Origin: Spirometra erinaceieuropaei
Taxonomy: Eukaryota; Platyhelminthes; Cestoda; Diphyllobothriidea; Diphyllobothriidae
Assembly (NCBI GenBank): GCA_902702965.1
Contig: CACRXP010000376.1
Location: forward strand, 532,054 to 596,053
Length of the DNA: 64,000 nucleotides
Reading direction: 5' to 3'
Numbering within the stretch: position 1 is the stretch's first letter; every line of letters starts with the position of its first letter. A program made the position numbers and the translations under genes. The notes beneath the pieces were generated by a model. It was given only the letters and a program-made list of their open reading frames with translations. It did not search any database and had not been told where the DNA came from. Below, one piece after another: positions 32,950 to 43,799 of the stretch.

Positions 32950-34200
32950 TTGTTCACCCTATAATTGATGTCCCATTTCTATTGCGGCCGACGCCTCCAA
33001 TTTCGCTATAGGTGCTGCCCTTCAGAAACAGACGCCCACTGGCACCCAGCCCTTGGCTTTCTACTCTGCCAAATTGACACCCCCACAAACTCGCTATAGC
33101 ACTTTTGATAGGGAACTTCTTGCAATTTATTTAGCCATTGAGCATTTTCGTAATTATGTTGCTGACTGTCTTTCTCGGCCCGACATTAATGCCATCGCCC
33201 GCCCTTCCATCGATTTGGAGCACATGGCAGAACTGCAAAACCAGCCGACTTTCACTGAGAGCCTTCAACACACTAGTCTTCAGTTCAAGGCCATTCCTCT
33301 TTCCACGACCCCCGGTACAATTTTGTGTGACGTATCGCGCGGTGCCTCCCGACGCGTAGTGCCAAGCGAGATGAGACGAGATGTTTTTGCCGCGTTGCAC
33401 AATCTGGCTCACCCTGGCATTCGCACTACCCAACGCCTCGTCAGCGAGCGTTTCGTTTTGCTAAGCATGAACACTGATATCCGCCAGTGGACCCGTTCAT
33501 GTTTGGCCAAAGTCGGACGGCACAACAAATCCCCCATTGGCACTTTTCTCGCACTTGACGCACATTTTGCACATGTTTATGTCGATCTGGTTGGTCCTTT
33601 TCCAGCATTTCTTGGTTGCAACTATTTACTTACCGCGATTGACCGATTTACTCGTTGGACCATTGCAATTCCCATATCTAACATAACTGCAGATTCCGGT
33701 GCTCATGCCTTTTTGGAACACTGGATCTCCCATTATGGCGTCCATCAACTATTACCACCGGTCGAGGCCACTTATTAGAGTCTAGACTTTTTAACAGCCT
33801 TGCCGACCTCCTCGGGTATTCGTGCATACACACAACAGCATACCATCCCTCATCCAACGGCTTAGTCGAGTGTTTCCATCGGAAACTCAAAGTCTCGCTC
33901 CGAGTTCGTGACAACCCTTCCCATTGGAGCGATCATTTACCCTTGGTCACGTTCGATATCCGTACTGCACTCAAGCCCGAATTGAAATGTTCCGCTGCCG
34001 AAGTTATCTATGGTACTACCCTACGGATTCCCGGTGATTTTTTCGGGCACTCTGAAAGCTCAGCCAACCTGGATTCCAACGATTATGTGCAAAGATTGCG
34101 TCAAGCCATGACTCATCTTCGAGCCACTCCTCCACGTGCTCCAACAAGTAAGTGGTACATCGTCTGGTTCGTCTGTATTTGTCCGCGTAGATAACGTTCA
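32950..34200 (+). pseudogene. Gypsy element 1 RNase H and integrase
   Basis: PLAFYSAKLTPPQTRYSTFD then RELLAIYLAIEHFRN marks RNase H, whose second half is deleted (the frame jumps to YVADCLSRPDINAI). Integrase follows. A zinc-binding region holds LAHPGIRTTQRLV (HHCC type, one Cys replaced). The core has HVYVDLVGPFPAF and LTAIDRFTRWT, with a stop near 33776, then YHPSSNGLVE and the conserved Glu region in another frame (about 33840-33900). Confidence 0.85.
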
Positions 34201-34269
34201 TTGACCACTATAACAACCCTGAGACGGTCCATTTCGAGTACTATCTCGCAATTATAAGCATTTTACAAT

Positions 34270-34500
34270 TACCTATGTAGGTCGCATCGACGTGGGCCCA
34301 GTCGATCTCTGGAAGGCGGCTTATACCGAGCCTCTTTCAACCTCCCCAACCGAACGACCGGCACATAGCTATTTGCTATTTCCCAGACCCAACTTACGCC
34401 CTATAACTCTGCGTTTTCACTTATCCCACAGACTCCCCCTTAAGCGCAGCGGTCATCATGTCCATTTTCCCGACCGTTACCAACCTGTACAATATGCATA
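34270..34500 (+). pseudogene. Gypsy element 1 integrase C-terminus
   Basis: The frame ends with SGHHVHFPDRYQPVQYA and a stop at about 34501. The same VHFPDR motif ends gypsy element 2 after 52010, so it is a family signature at the pol C-terminus. Confidence 0.65.
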
Positions 34501-34569
34501 ACACTCCCACCTTTTCCTTCTATTAACAATAATTTTCTTGAACTCCGTTCTCCTAGGAGGACGGAGTAT

Positions 34570-34759
34570 TGTAGTGACATTTAAGTCCGTTTTTAGTTAG
34601 TTACAATGCGCGTTTTAAAAAAAACTTGACACAATTTTGAATAAGGCATAGAACAAGCACGTGCATTTTACTTGCTGACGACTTTGTTCTTATTTACTAG
34701 TTTGTAACTGTGGGATACTGCTATCATCGTATCCTCGATAGCCTACTTGCTGTCCAACA
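34570..34759 (+). repeat. 3' LTR of gypsy element 1
   Basis: About 190 bp, TGTAGTGACATTTAAGTCCG to TGTCCAACA. It is preceded by a purine-rich AGGAGGACGGAG that could be the polypurine tract. Confidence 0.85.
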
Positions 34760-35009
34760 TTATCTTCGAAAAGTGGCTCCCTAAGGGGAAGAAGTCTGTG
34801 GGCACACCTAAGGGATGTGCAGTAGCGCCTCTGATATAAGCTTACCGGTATCGCAATTCTGCAGCGCTGGCAGACATTCTCGCACCACATAGCAGCCCTC
34901 TACCCGACGAGCAGTCGTCCTGGTGTTTGACTTCAAGAAGCCGGCTTATTGTAGAAACTGATCTGAACTTCTACCGCAAGTTATCCTCAAAAGAACATCA
35001 CCTCACTTA
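34760..35009. other. Short unannotated spacer
   Basis: Between the gypsy 3' LTR and the LINE 3' end; nothing recognised. Confidence 0.4.
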
Positions 35010-36117
35010 TTTCATTATATTGTTGTCATTGACAGTTCGACCATCGTTTTCGATGATGTCCACCGTGTGTCCCACAGTTGCAGCAGCAATGGGAGCAGGG
35101 ACGGTGACTTACGCAGGGGTTTATAGTGCCGGTAGACTTGCGTAGCATCTGCCTACACTCTCTCCTCCTCCCTCGCCCAAGCCCGGCGTCAAGACAGAGT
35201 CAAGAAGACCGGAGACGAGGGAGGCCGCAGGTGGATGGCTCGGACGGATCCTCACCTTGGCGTTCCACCACACCCCCTGGTCCACACAACAATAACCAGG
35301 ATTTCAACCAACACAACATAGATTTGGAGGCTGGCACGGCCGAAGCCGCACCTGGGCGTGCCGCCAACGCCTGGCTCGGATCCCACACTGTGATCGGAGT
35401 GCCATAAAGGCCACATTAAAAAGGAGCCATTGCAGCCTGACTCTCAGACCGCCTCCGGTCAAGGAGGAGGTCCAAGTTACTCCGTCAGTTGGCAACCTTC
35501 CAAGCCACGGCTTTTAGCGCACCGTGATAGTTTCAAGCGCGTCAGATTGTTTATAGTGAGGAGAAAGTGCGCTGAGTCGTCGACCTCACTCTCCCTTCCC
35601 ACTCCCACACCCCAGCCGCTGTCCGAGCCGGTCAGCAGATTGGAGTGAAGAATGGGCGCGGTGGCTGTCATGGTCGAATGACCATGACTGCGCGCGCCAC
35701 GGCACGACCTGGCCCCCCATACACACAACACCAGGATTTTACACAACGGGGTTGAACGGCTTGTCTCTCACTTGCGTGAGAGTGCCGTGGAAGGTGCTGT
35801 TTCAGCCCGTCCCCAGCCCACCAGTCCGCCACTCCACGCATCACACACAACGCGACGAACTGCGTGAACCGAGAACAGGCGTCAATCAGCAACCTTCCTG
35901 TCCACGACGCTTGACGTGTCGGGATAGTCTCGTACTCAAGTCACCCGTGCAGCCGAAGCCGCATGGGGACCGAGTCGAGATGTGGACTTCCCACTTGCGT
36001 GGGAGGTGGCAGTTGGGTGCATGAGGTGTGTGAGTGTTGATTTCTGATGGGGTTATGGTGGTGGTGGAGGAGGTAGGGAGTGAGTGAGTGAATGTGTGGT
36101 GTGGCCGGCGGTTGTCT

Positions 36118-37104
36118 ACCGCAGGTCGTCGTGGATGCGCATGTGGCCGAATAGGCCCATGCGATGCCTGAAAGTGCGAGGGCAGAGTGGGCAGTTGAGA
36201 CGAGCTTGATGGGTATAGGTGGGTGCTCCAGGCACTGGTTCGCCAGTCTCTGTGCGATGGATTCGCAAGTGACCGACCAGGCCGATGCGTGAGGTGAATG
36301 TGCGTGGACAGTGTGGGCATGAGAAGTCGGCGGTGTCAGTGTCAGCTACAGAGTAGGCGGTGGTGGTGGTGGTGGTGGCGCGGACGGATGGAACGAGGGT
36401 GGGGGTGTGCACGGTGGATGTGTTGGATGTGGTGGGTGTGTCGGGAGTGCGGTCAAGGCCGCTATCGTGGATGCGCATGTGGCCGAAAAGGCCCATGCGA
36501 TGCCTGAAGGTGCGAGGGCAGTGTGGGCAGTGGAGGCGAGTGCGGTGGGCGTAGGCTGGTGCTTCAGGCACTGGTTCGCCAGTCTCTGTGCGATGGATTC
36601 GCAAGTGACCGACCAGGCCGATGTGTGAGGTGAAGGTACGGTCGCAGTGAGGGCAGGTGTAGTCCTGATCCTCATCCCTGGAGTCGGGGGTGGTGGTGGT
36701 AGTGTCGGTTGTTGTGCGCGGGACAGTCGCCTGAGCGGCCGCCGTTGGAGCAGTGGGCAAGGAGGATGAGGAGGAGGAGGAGGAGGAGGAGGAGGAGGAG
36801 TAGGAGGAGGATGATGGAAGTGGTGGGTCAGAAGAATTGTCAGGGTTAGTTGGCGGCGGAGAGGAGGAGGAGGAAGAGGCAGGCGGGGGGGGGCGATGGT
36901 TGGTGCCGTTCGAGAGGCGCAGTTAATCCGAAGATGTCCAACAAGTCCGATTCGAGCCCGGAATGTCCGTTGACATCGAGGACACGTTGGAAGCGGTTGT
37001 GCGGCGGCGTTGCTTACTGGGCGAAGTTGTGATTTGCGGGTTTCACGTTTCGCTTTGGCGGCAGCGATGCGATTGTCTTCGTATATCGCAGCGCCTGTCC
37101 TCAC
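36118..37104 (-). pseudogene. Zinc-finger LINE copy a: C-terminal C2H2 finger array
   Basis: In frame after the reverse transcriptase come a basic helix and finger 1, a C2HC finger (CPRCQRTFRARIGLVGHL...C), then a Pro/Ser-rich low-complexity linker encoded by GGA-type repeats (about 36770-36830). A frameshift follows. Four C2H2 fingers come next in two near-identical pairs: CPHCDRTFTSHIGLVGHLR then CPHCPRTFRHRMGLFGHMR, a Thr-rich spacer, and the pair again, ending with a stop at about 36116-36118. The regular pair structure indicates internal duplication. Nucleic-acid binding during target recognition is likely but inferred. Confidence 0.88.
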
Positions 37105-37164
37105 TGTCCTCCTCCAGGTCGGTCGATCGAGTGCGAGCTCCTCCCAGTTGGTCGGGTTGATTTA

Positions 37165-39327
37165 CAGGCATTTCAGGGAGGACTTCAGGGTATCCTTGTA
37201 ACGGCGAATCTGGCCTCCTTGACGTCGAGAACCCGTCGCGACGTCTCCGTAGAAGAGTCGTTTGGGTAGTCGCTCGTCATCCATGCTCACCAGGTGGCCG
37301 CTCCAGCGCAGCTGAATTTGCCTCAGTATGGCGTAGATGCTGAGGATTCCCGTCCGTTCCAGCACATCAGTGTCGGGGATTCGATCCTGCCACTTCAGCC
37401 TCAGGATGCGACGAAGACAACTGAGGTGGAAGTGGTTCAAACGACGTGCCTGCTTTGCGTACACCGTCCAAGTCTCCGCTCCATACAGTAGTGTCGGCAG
37501 GATGACGGCCTTGTACATCTTCAGCTTGGTGCTGAGCTGAGGACCGTGGCGATTCCAAACTGTGCTTTTAAGGCGACCGAAGGCTTGACTGGCTTTCGAG
37601 ATCCTGTTGGCGACTTCGTCGTCGATCTTGGTGTTGCGGGAGAGAGTACTGCCCAGGTACGGGAAGTTCTCCACCACTTGCAGTTGGGTTCCGTTCACGC
37701 TGATTTGCGGCGGCGCGTTGGGGGCTGTGGCTGAGTTGGGCGGAGGTTGGTGCATCACCACTGTCTTCTGCGTGTTAATGACCAGACCGAAGTTCTCGCA
37801 GGCGGCGGAGAACAGGCCCATGGTCCGTTGCGTCTCCTCTTCCGAGGTGGTGTTCAGGGCGCAGTCGTCGGCGAAGAGGAGTTCGTGAACGGTGGTTGTT
37901 GATACGCGCGATTGGAAGTGCATACGCCGTTGATTCAGGAGGTGACCGTCCGTCCTGTAGGCGATGCGGATCCCGGGGCGTTCGTCGCGGTAGGCGTCCA
38001 TCAGCATGGCAGAGAACATAAGACTGAAGAGGGTAGGCGCCAGTACGCAGCCCTGCTTCACTCCATTGGTCACTGCGAATGCCTCTGAGACAGCTCCGTT
38101 GTCCGTGACTCGCGCCATCATACCGTCGTGCAGCTAACGCACCATCTGAGTGAATCGCTCCGGACAGCCGAATTTCTGCATGATCTTCCACAGTCCTTCA
38201 CGATTCACCGTGTCGAAGGCTTTCGTCAGGTCCACGAAGGTAGAGTACAGGTGGGTCCGCATCTCCTGACACTTCTCCTGAAGTTGACGGGCGGCGAAGA
38301 TCATATCCGTGGTTCCACGATGACGACGGAAGCCGCATTGGCTTTCCGGCAGAAGGCCCTGTTCCAGATAGTTATTGAGGCGGTTGAGAAGGATGCGGGC
38401 GAAGATCTTCCCGGCGATGTTCAGCAGGGAGATGCCGCGGTGGTTGTCGCAGACTTGGCGATTCCCTTTGCGCTTGTAGAGATGCACGATGGTCGCGTCT
38501 TTGAAATCTTGCGGGACTTCACCTTGACGCCACATCTCTTGGAAGAGCGCAGTCAGGTGATCCATCAGTTGGGGACCTCCGTGCTTGTAGACCTCAGCAG
38601 GGATTGCGTCCGATCCGGGTGCTTTCCCGCTGGAGAGCTGCTGCACGCCCCTGATGGTCTCCTGGAGAGATGGCGGGAGGTCGAGGTCCACGTTGGTCTT
38701 CACTTGCGGCAAACGCTCGATGGCGGCGTCGGAGATGACGGAGGGGCGGTTGAGGACGCCTCGAAAATGCTCGGCCCATCGCTGCAGGATTTGCGTCTTC
38801 TCGGTCAGGACAGTGTTGCCGTCGGCGCTGAGGGGAGGAGAAGTACCCTTCGTCGGCGGACCGTAAACAGCTTTGATCGCAGAGAAGAAGTTCTTCCATT
38901 CGTTGCGGTCCGCGTAGCCTTGGATCTCCTCAGCTTTGCGAGCAGTCCAGGCGTCCTGCATCTCGCGCAGTCGTTGCTGAAGTTGGCGGCGACTGCGGTA
39001 GAAGGCAGCTTTGTTGTCCCCAGTGGGGTGATCTACGTAGGCTTTGTGTAGGCGGTTCTTCTCAGCTAGCAGATTTCTGATGGCGGCGTCGTTGTCGTCG
39101 AACCAGTCCTGGTGTTGGCGGGGAGCGCGACCGAGGACGGCGAGCGCCGTCGACTGGACCGTGTCTCGCAGTTGACATCAGCGGTTCTCCACGGAGGCGT
39201 TCTCGGCAGCGGCGGCGTCGTCGGCGGCAGCGATAGGAAGGTTGTCTAGCCTTTGAGCTAGCTCATTGCTGAAATGAAGATGGTGAGCAGGCAAAGACAA
39301 CAAGGCAACATTCAGCTTACCTGGGGA
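37165..39327 (-). pseudogene. Zinc-finger LINE copy a: linker and reverse transcriptase
   Basis: Begins with a conserved linker (LAQRLDNL, QDWFDDNDAAIRNLLAEKNR) and an AWTARKAEEIQ helix, then the reverse transcriptase. Motifs are [100 protein letters not shown] (catalytic FADD), and [12 protein letters not shown], then a thumb with LLYGAETW and the Cys/His-poor [20 protein letters not shown]. Stops at about 39178 (Trp to TGA), 38134 (Gln to TAG) and 37162 (Gln to TAA) interrupt an otherwise intact frame. Confidence 0.93.
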
Positions 39328-40260
39328 TCACTTACCTTGTGGTCTCCTGCGAGGCTGTTGGCGAACACGCCTCTTCGAGATGACGAGGCGATGGTCGGTC
39401 CACCCGTCAGCACCCGCGATCGCCTTCGTCACCAGCACGTCCCGCTGATCTCGCCTCCGGACGAGGACATAGTCCAGCAGGTGCCACTGACGCGACCGAG
39501 GATGCCTCCAGGTGGCCTTCTCTCGCTCCGGCAGACAGAAAAACGTGTTCGTCAGCATGAGGCGGTGTTCTGCGCAGGTGCGGAGAAGCAGCAGACCATT
39601 TTCGTTTGAGCCGCGGAGACCGTGGGGACCCAGCACTCCTCTCCAGGCAGTATGGTCTGTGCCGACGCGGGCGTTGAAGTCACCAAGGACAATCAACTTG
39701 TCCGCCTTCGACACAGTCGCCAAGAGGGCGTGCAGGTCCTCGTAGAATTTGTCTCTGACGGCGTCGGGGTTGGTCATGGTCGGAGCGTAGGCGCTGATGA
39801 TGGTGGCGAATTTGCCTCCCCAGAGAGGCAGGCGGAGGCTCATCAGGCGATCGTTGATGCCCTGCGGCAAACAGGGCAGTCGTCCCACGATGTCGTTCCG
39901 GATGGCGAAGGCGACACCCGTGTCCCGTCGCTCTGCCCTGGGTCGACCGCTCCAGAAGAAGGTGTAGCCGGCACCCACCTCCTCCAGTTGGCCTTGTTCG
40001 GAGAATCGGGTCTCGCTGAGTGCGGCGATGTCCACCTTGTAGCGCGCCAGTTCTCGTGCCACTAGCGCCGTCCTCCGTTCCGGTCGGTTGCTCCTCGGAT
40101 TGTCTAAAAGGGAACGAACATTCCAGGCTGCCAGAGTGAGCGGGCTCACCCTGCCAGTCTGGTGACAGCGAGTGGGGCGACGGGAAGGAGATGGAGAAGG
40201 TGACGAAGGAGAAGAATAGGCAGAAGAATAGGCGGAGGAAGAGGAAGAAGAGGTAGGATG
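39328..40260 (-). pseudogene. Zinc-finger LINE copy a: endonuclease domain
   Basis: Exonuclease-endonuclease-phosphatase fold that nicks target DNA. Motifs are [13 protein letters not shown] (catalytic Asn), [10 protein letters not shown] (catalytic Glu), [16 protein letters not shown] (catalytic Asp/Asn) and DGWTDHRLV (terminal Asp-His). No ATG precedes the domain directly; GTG occupies that position, and the open frame runs further upstream through a Ser/Pro/Asn-rich stretch to about 40260 or beyond. The true start must therefore lie upstream. The frame stops at TGA 39328-39330, but the same frame carries on coding afterwards. Confidence 0.92.
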
Positions 40261-40975
40261 AGGAGAATGAGTATGGTTGTTGTTGTTATTGGTATTGTTG
40301 TTGTTTCGATTTTGATTGTTTCGACCATGTTTAGACGTCTGCGGCCCTGGCTAGCCTGGAGACGGCGTGGTACCCAGCAATGTTTAGGCCACCTTTTCTA
40401 GGCCCTTTCCCTCGTGGGGGCTCGCAGTGCCATCCCTGAATAGGGCTGCCATGTGCCGTTGTGGCACGGCCGAACTCCACTATGGGACCACGACTTCGGG
40501 TTGTAGTGGAGAGCGACTCGAATTCGCCGAAAGCCGCGGTCTCCGACGGCGTAGGTGGGCGCGTCAAGGCGATGTCGATGTGGAGATCCATCCCGTCACC
40601 GGCTGTCCAGCGGCGTGCAGAGACGAACCACGTCACGACGGTGCCGACGCAAGGTTCCATCCGACCTTCCATCCAGCGGAATCCGCAAACACTGTGCACA
40701 CGGCACAGCGCACAGGGCCCCCTCACCTGGTTTAGCCTGCCGGTCGAGACGGTTTCCCGGGGTGTGGCCGCTGAGCAGAGTCCAGCTACGTGGAGCCACA
40801 AGTGAGAGTTGAGTGTCAGCAAGTGGACGCTAGGCGCAGTCTCACCTGCAAGCATGTGAGCGACCACCACGACCATTACGTGAACCCACCGCTGACACCC
40901 CTGCACCCCTGTTACCATTACGCCACTGTGAATCTCACAGCACCGGTTTTTTTGTATAGACGCCAACAAGAAGTT

Positions 40976-42640
40976 GCTTATACCTTTGTGTTCAATTTCA
41001 ATTCAATTATTTTTTTATTAAAGACCCGTCGGGGTCCCATCAAAGCAAGTAAAAATAAATTTACATGCAAATTTTAGACGATGTAGGCAAAATCTGCACA
41101 AAGTGCAATGCATAGTTTTTGAGATTAGAAGTCCGTTAAGCAAAATGAAAATGAAAAAACGAGGGGTGAACAAAAAACTCCAAAGCAAAATTTAAAAATG
41201 ATTGTAGTAATTTAACAGGAGAAAAAAAAACCCTCAGAAAAATAGCATCAGAAAAAAACAGGGAAGACTGGCCTGCATGTGGCGGTACAGAATGGAATAT
41301 AGTCCGACATCAACATGACCGAAATAAATGTCAGCTGTATATGGCATTGTGTAACGGATTTCATAAAATGGTACGTAGGCGGGTCGGTCAGGACTGGCCT
41401 GTATCGTCTTGAATAAGAAAAATAAGTGCCGAAATTGAAAACCAGTCTCAAGCCGATAGGAACCCAGATGCGGTCGGTTTCATTCAACCGAGTCCATCCG
41501 AACATGGGGGAAGGGAGATGCGACCAGTCTACTTGTATATGGCGAATATAGAAGGCTTTGTCAAGACCGCCGATGGAGCGCATTCTGTAAGGGCACGATG
41601 ACAACCAGTCTCGAGGCGACAAGAACCCAGATGCGGTCTGTTACATTCATCAGAGTCCATCCGAGGATAGGGCAAAGGAGATGAGACCAGATTACTAGTA
41701 TATGGCGAATATAGAAGGCTTCGCCAAGAGCATCGATGGAGCGCATTCAGTGAGGGCATCATGAAGATCAGTCCCGAGGCGATAGGAACCCAGATGCGGT
41801 CGGTTACATTCAACCGAGTCCATCCGAACATGGGGGAAGGGAGATGCGACCAGACTACTAGTATATGGCGAATACAGAAGGTTTCGCCAAGAGCGTCGAT
41901 GACGCGCATTCTGTGAGGGCACGATGCATGAACTAAAAAATTGGAATAATTAACATTTCTGGTGAGGGATCTTAGGTAGCGAGACTACTCATAAAGGAAG
42001 GAAACGTGAACAGATACGGAAATTTAATAGCGGCATGCTAAATTCCCGGTGGCCCTTTCTCAGTGTCATAGAAAAAGTTGTCTGGGAAGGATGAGGAAAA
42101 TAAAAGTTTAATCGAGTCAGTATTCAGGTAAAGGCGTAGCCTTCTCTTAAAGGTGTGTAGATTTTCTGAAGATCTTATATTTATTGGAAGGTTATTCCAG
42201 AGGAAAGTATCCCTGGAAGCGAAAAAAGGGAGCGCTTAGAGGTGGAGGACGCTGGAAGAGGTATAATTAGAGACGAGTTGCGAAGATTGTATGGGCGACT
42301 ACTAGGGGTAAGTGTTGAAATCCGAGGACGCCGTTTGCTGTGATCCACCTGGAGGTTCCTCTTTGTTGCTAAAATTTCAGGTGTGTTGGCGTATTCTAAC
42401 ACCCTTTCATACACAACCCATGACTGAAGAGTGGTGGTTTTTGTGTGAATGTTTCCGATAATGTTGTCTGTGTTCAGTTTGACATAGGTGGTCAATAAAC
42501 CACATATCCTCGCAACTTTCTGTTCATTGTAGTGCGACATGTATAATTTCTCTCTGAATGAAACGTGCAGAATATAACCATTTAGAAACGCCCAGATAAA
42601 CAGGGATAGCAAACGTGCTATCGGAGTAACGATGGCTTTT
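40976..42640 (-). mobile_element. 5'-truncated LINE 3' end with RT C-terminus and 163-bp tandem repeats
   Basis: On the minus strand, coding sequence (about 42612-42055) ends in a reverse transcriptase C-terminal domain: RPYNLRNSSLIIPLP, RSLFSLPGIL, then WNNLPINIRSSENLHTFKRR and LRLYLNTD. One frameshift separates the last two parts. The 3' untranslated region contains three 163-bp tandem units (41929-41441). It ends in GGGACCCCGACGGGTCTTTA and an AATTG-rich tail (about 41035-40976), typical of LINE 3' ends in invertebrates. It abuts the 5' end of the zinc-finger LINE at 40910. Confidence 0.65.
41441..41929. repeat. Three tandem 163-bp repeats
   Basis: Units start at 41441, 41604 and 41767, each with ACCCAGATGCGGTC and ATATGGCGAATA at matching offsets. 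Units differ by roughly a tenth of positions. Short open frames within are repeat-driven. They lie in the 3' untranslated region of the LINE. Confidence 0.85.
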
Positions 42641-43080
42641 GACAGTTTGGAACGGGAAAAATTTATTCACGGCTAGCCGTATAAGTACTAACAAAGGTAT
42701 TTTCGCTGGTTTCTACGCAATTTGGTGAGCAGATAACTCTGATTTATGACGCTGTTTGGAATACAAGCGTCAACCTCTTGATGGCTAGCACTGCTGCTCT
42801 ACATGTCGAAATATGTACGTTTTAGCCGGAGATTCCCACTTAGAGGATGTGGAGGCCATTCCTAAACAGTTGCCAAGTAGAATAATTAACAAATAATTTT
42901 TCAGACCATGCCAATTACGGACTGGAGGCAGGAAAGGCGCGAGGCAAACTAAAACCTCGGTTACTATTTGGACTGAAAGGCAAAACACGACCGCACAAAA
43001 GTAGTTGCCCTGGGTGAATCAGAACGTTGCAAACATCCATCGGGGTCCCCAGTTAATGCGATTTTTGAAGGCCAAAAGCT
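42641..43080. other. Unannotated stretch
   Basis: Possibly further upstream LINE sequence on the minus strand; no motif is clear. Confidence 0.35.
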
Positions 43081-43084
43081 GCGA

Positions 43085-43345
43085 CGTCCGCGAAATTCTT
43101 CGTGAATTTGCTAAGCAGTCGAATCCGAACACCATAACGAATGGAGACGAAGGTCACTGTGAAATACCGCGGACACACAGGAGACCTAGGGCTGTCGTTC
43201 GCATGGCTAATTCACGAAACAAGTGCTGTTGTATCCAGTTGGTCAACGTTTGGAATTCTCCACTCCCCCTTCGCAAGTGTTTCCACATTGATCCCCGTCG
43301 ACATTCACATCTCCCCTTTTTTAACCCTCTTTCGAACATGATCAG
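43085..43345 (+). pseudogene. Possible LINE reverse transcriptase C-terminal fragment
   Basis: A plus-strand frame reads ...NKCCCIQLVNVWNSPLPLRK followed by RRHSHLPFFNPLSNM. This resembles the VVNVWNSLP...NSFKNRL tail that ends many LINE reverse transcriptases. Only this short motif supports it. Confidence 0.35.
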
Positions 43346-43795
43346 CGTTCTTTTAATTAACCAGTTTTATATCCTGACTGTCAGCTGGGAATTCGATTTT
43401 TCGACCAGCCACAAAGGAATTCTTTGTCTAGGGTGTCCGTTGTTGAGGTTTGTACGCTTTCATTATTACCTGTATTCCATCAACAGTACAGTATATACAC
43501 CGAAATCTGTTCTTGCCTCATACGCGTAACTGGACTAGCAAAGAATTCTACAATACTCAGCATCGTACCATAAACTGGACGACATTAGTTTCATCAAACG
43601 CAGACGCGTCCTAGGAAAAATGAATCAGACGGTACGGAACAGTCTCTCGGACTGGACAAACCAGATGCCTTCGAAGGACAAGGAGAGCTAAAGAAAGATG
43701 TCCAATCCGGCTGTTGTAAGACAGTTCCTATTAGTAGTCGTAGTTCAGTAAAACAGTTAAACTCTTAAGAATAGCAGAAATAGAAGAGGGGTGAG
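43346..43795. other. Unannotated stretch before the BEL/Pao element
   Basis: Nothing recognised; it could hold a diverged 5' LTR of the Pao element, which I could not identify. Confidence 0.35.
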
Positions 43796-43799
43796 TTAA

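Larger units (their letters stand above)
30425..34759 (+). mobile_element. Ty3/gypsy LTR retrotransposon 1 (CsRn1-like), complete but decayed
   Basis: Two related LTRs (30425-30619 and 34570-34759) flank gag-pol in the order gag, protease, reverse transcriptase, RNase H, integrase. LTR 1 has terminal inverted TGTTG/CAACA. Flanking tetramers CTAT and TTAT may be a target duplication with one change. Just inside the 5' LTR, TTGTGATCCC resembles a tRNA-Trp primer-binding site (TGGTGACCCC), and gag carries a Cys-His-Cys-Cys motif instead of CCHC. Both are hallmarks of the CsRn1 group (family knowledge). Many frameshifts and stops show it is dead. Confidence 0.88.
35010..40910 (-). mobile_element. 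Zinc-finger LINE (endonuclease-RT-C2H2 array), copy a, near full length
   Basis: A non-LTR retrotransposon of about 5.9 kb. The 5' end at 40910 is defined by identity with copy c (62645). The 3' untranslated region (about 36115 down to 35010) is shared with copy b. A single long frame encodes an apurinic-type endonuclease, a reverse transcriptase and five C-terminal zinc fingers, interrupted by four in-frame stops (39328, about 39178, 38134, 37162) and one frameshift near 36750. The finger array at the C-terminus is the unusual part. The 5' UTR is GC-rich and conserved between copies a and c, so it may hold the promoter. Confidence 0.92.

Noticed and set aside
35886..36320. Frame with Thr/Pro/His-rich sequence overlapping the finger array
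   Set aside because: It is an alternative frame of the LINE finger region and 3' end, with no independent support.
38128..39051. A 307-codon open frame on the plus strand opposite the LINE reverse transcriptase
   Set aside because: It mirrors the real minus-strand coding sequence; codon structure of a GC-rich gene leaves the opposite strand open.
39269..39335. GTAAGT...TTTCAG segment in the LINE read as a 67-nt intron
   Set aside because: Removing it shifts the frame into an immediate TAG, whereas leaving it in preserves coding similarity on both sides except for one TGA.
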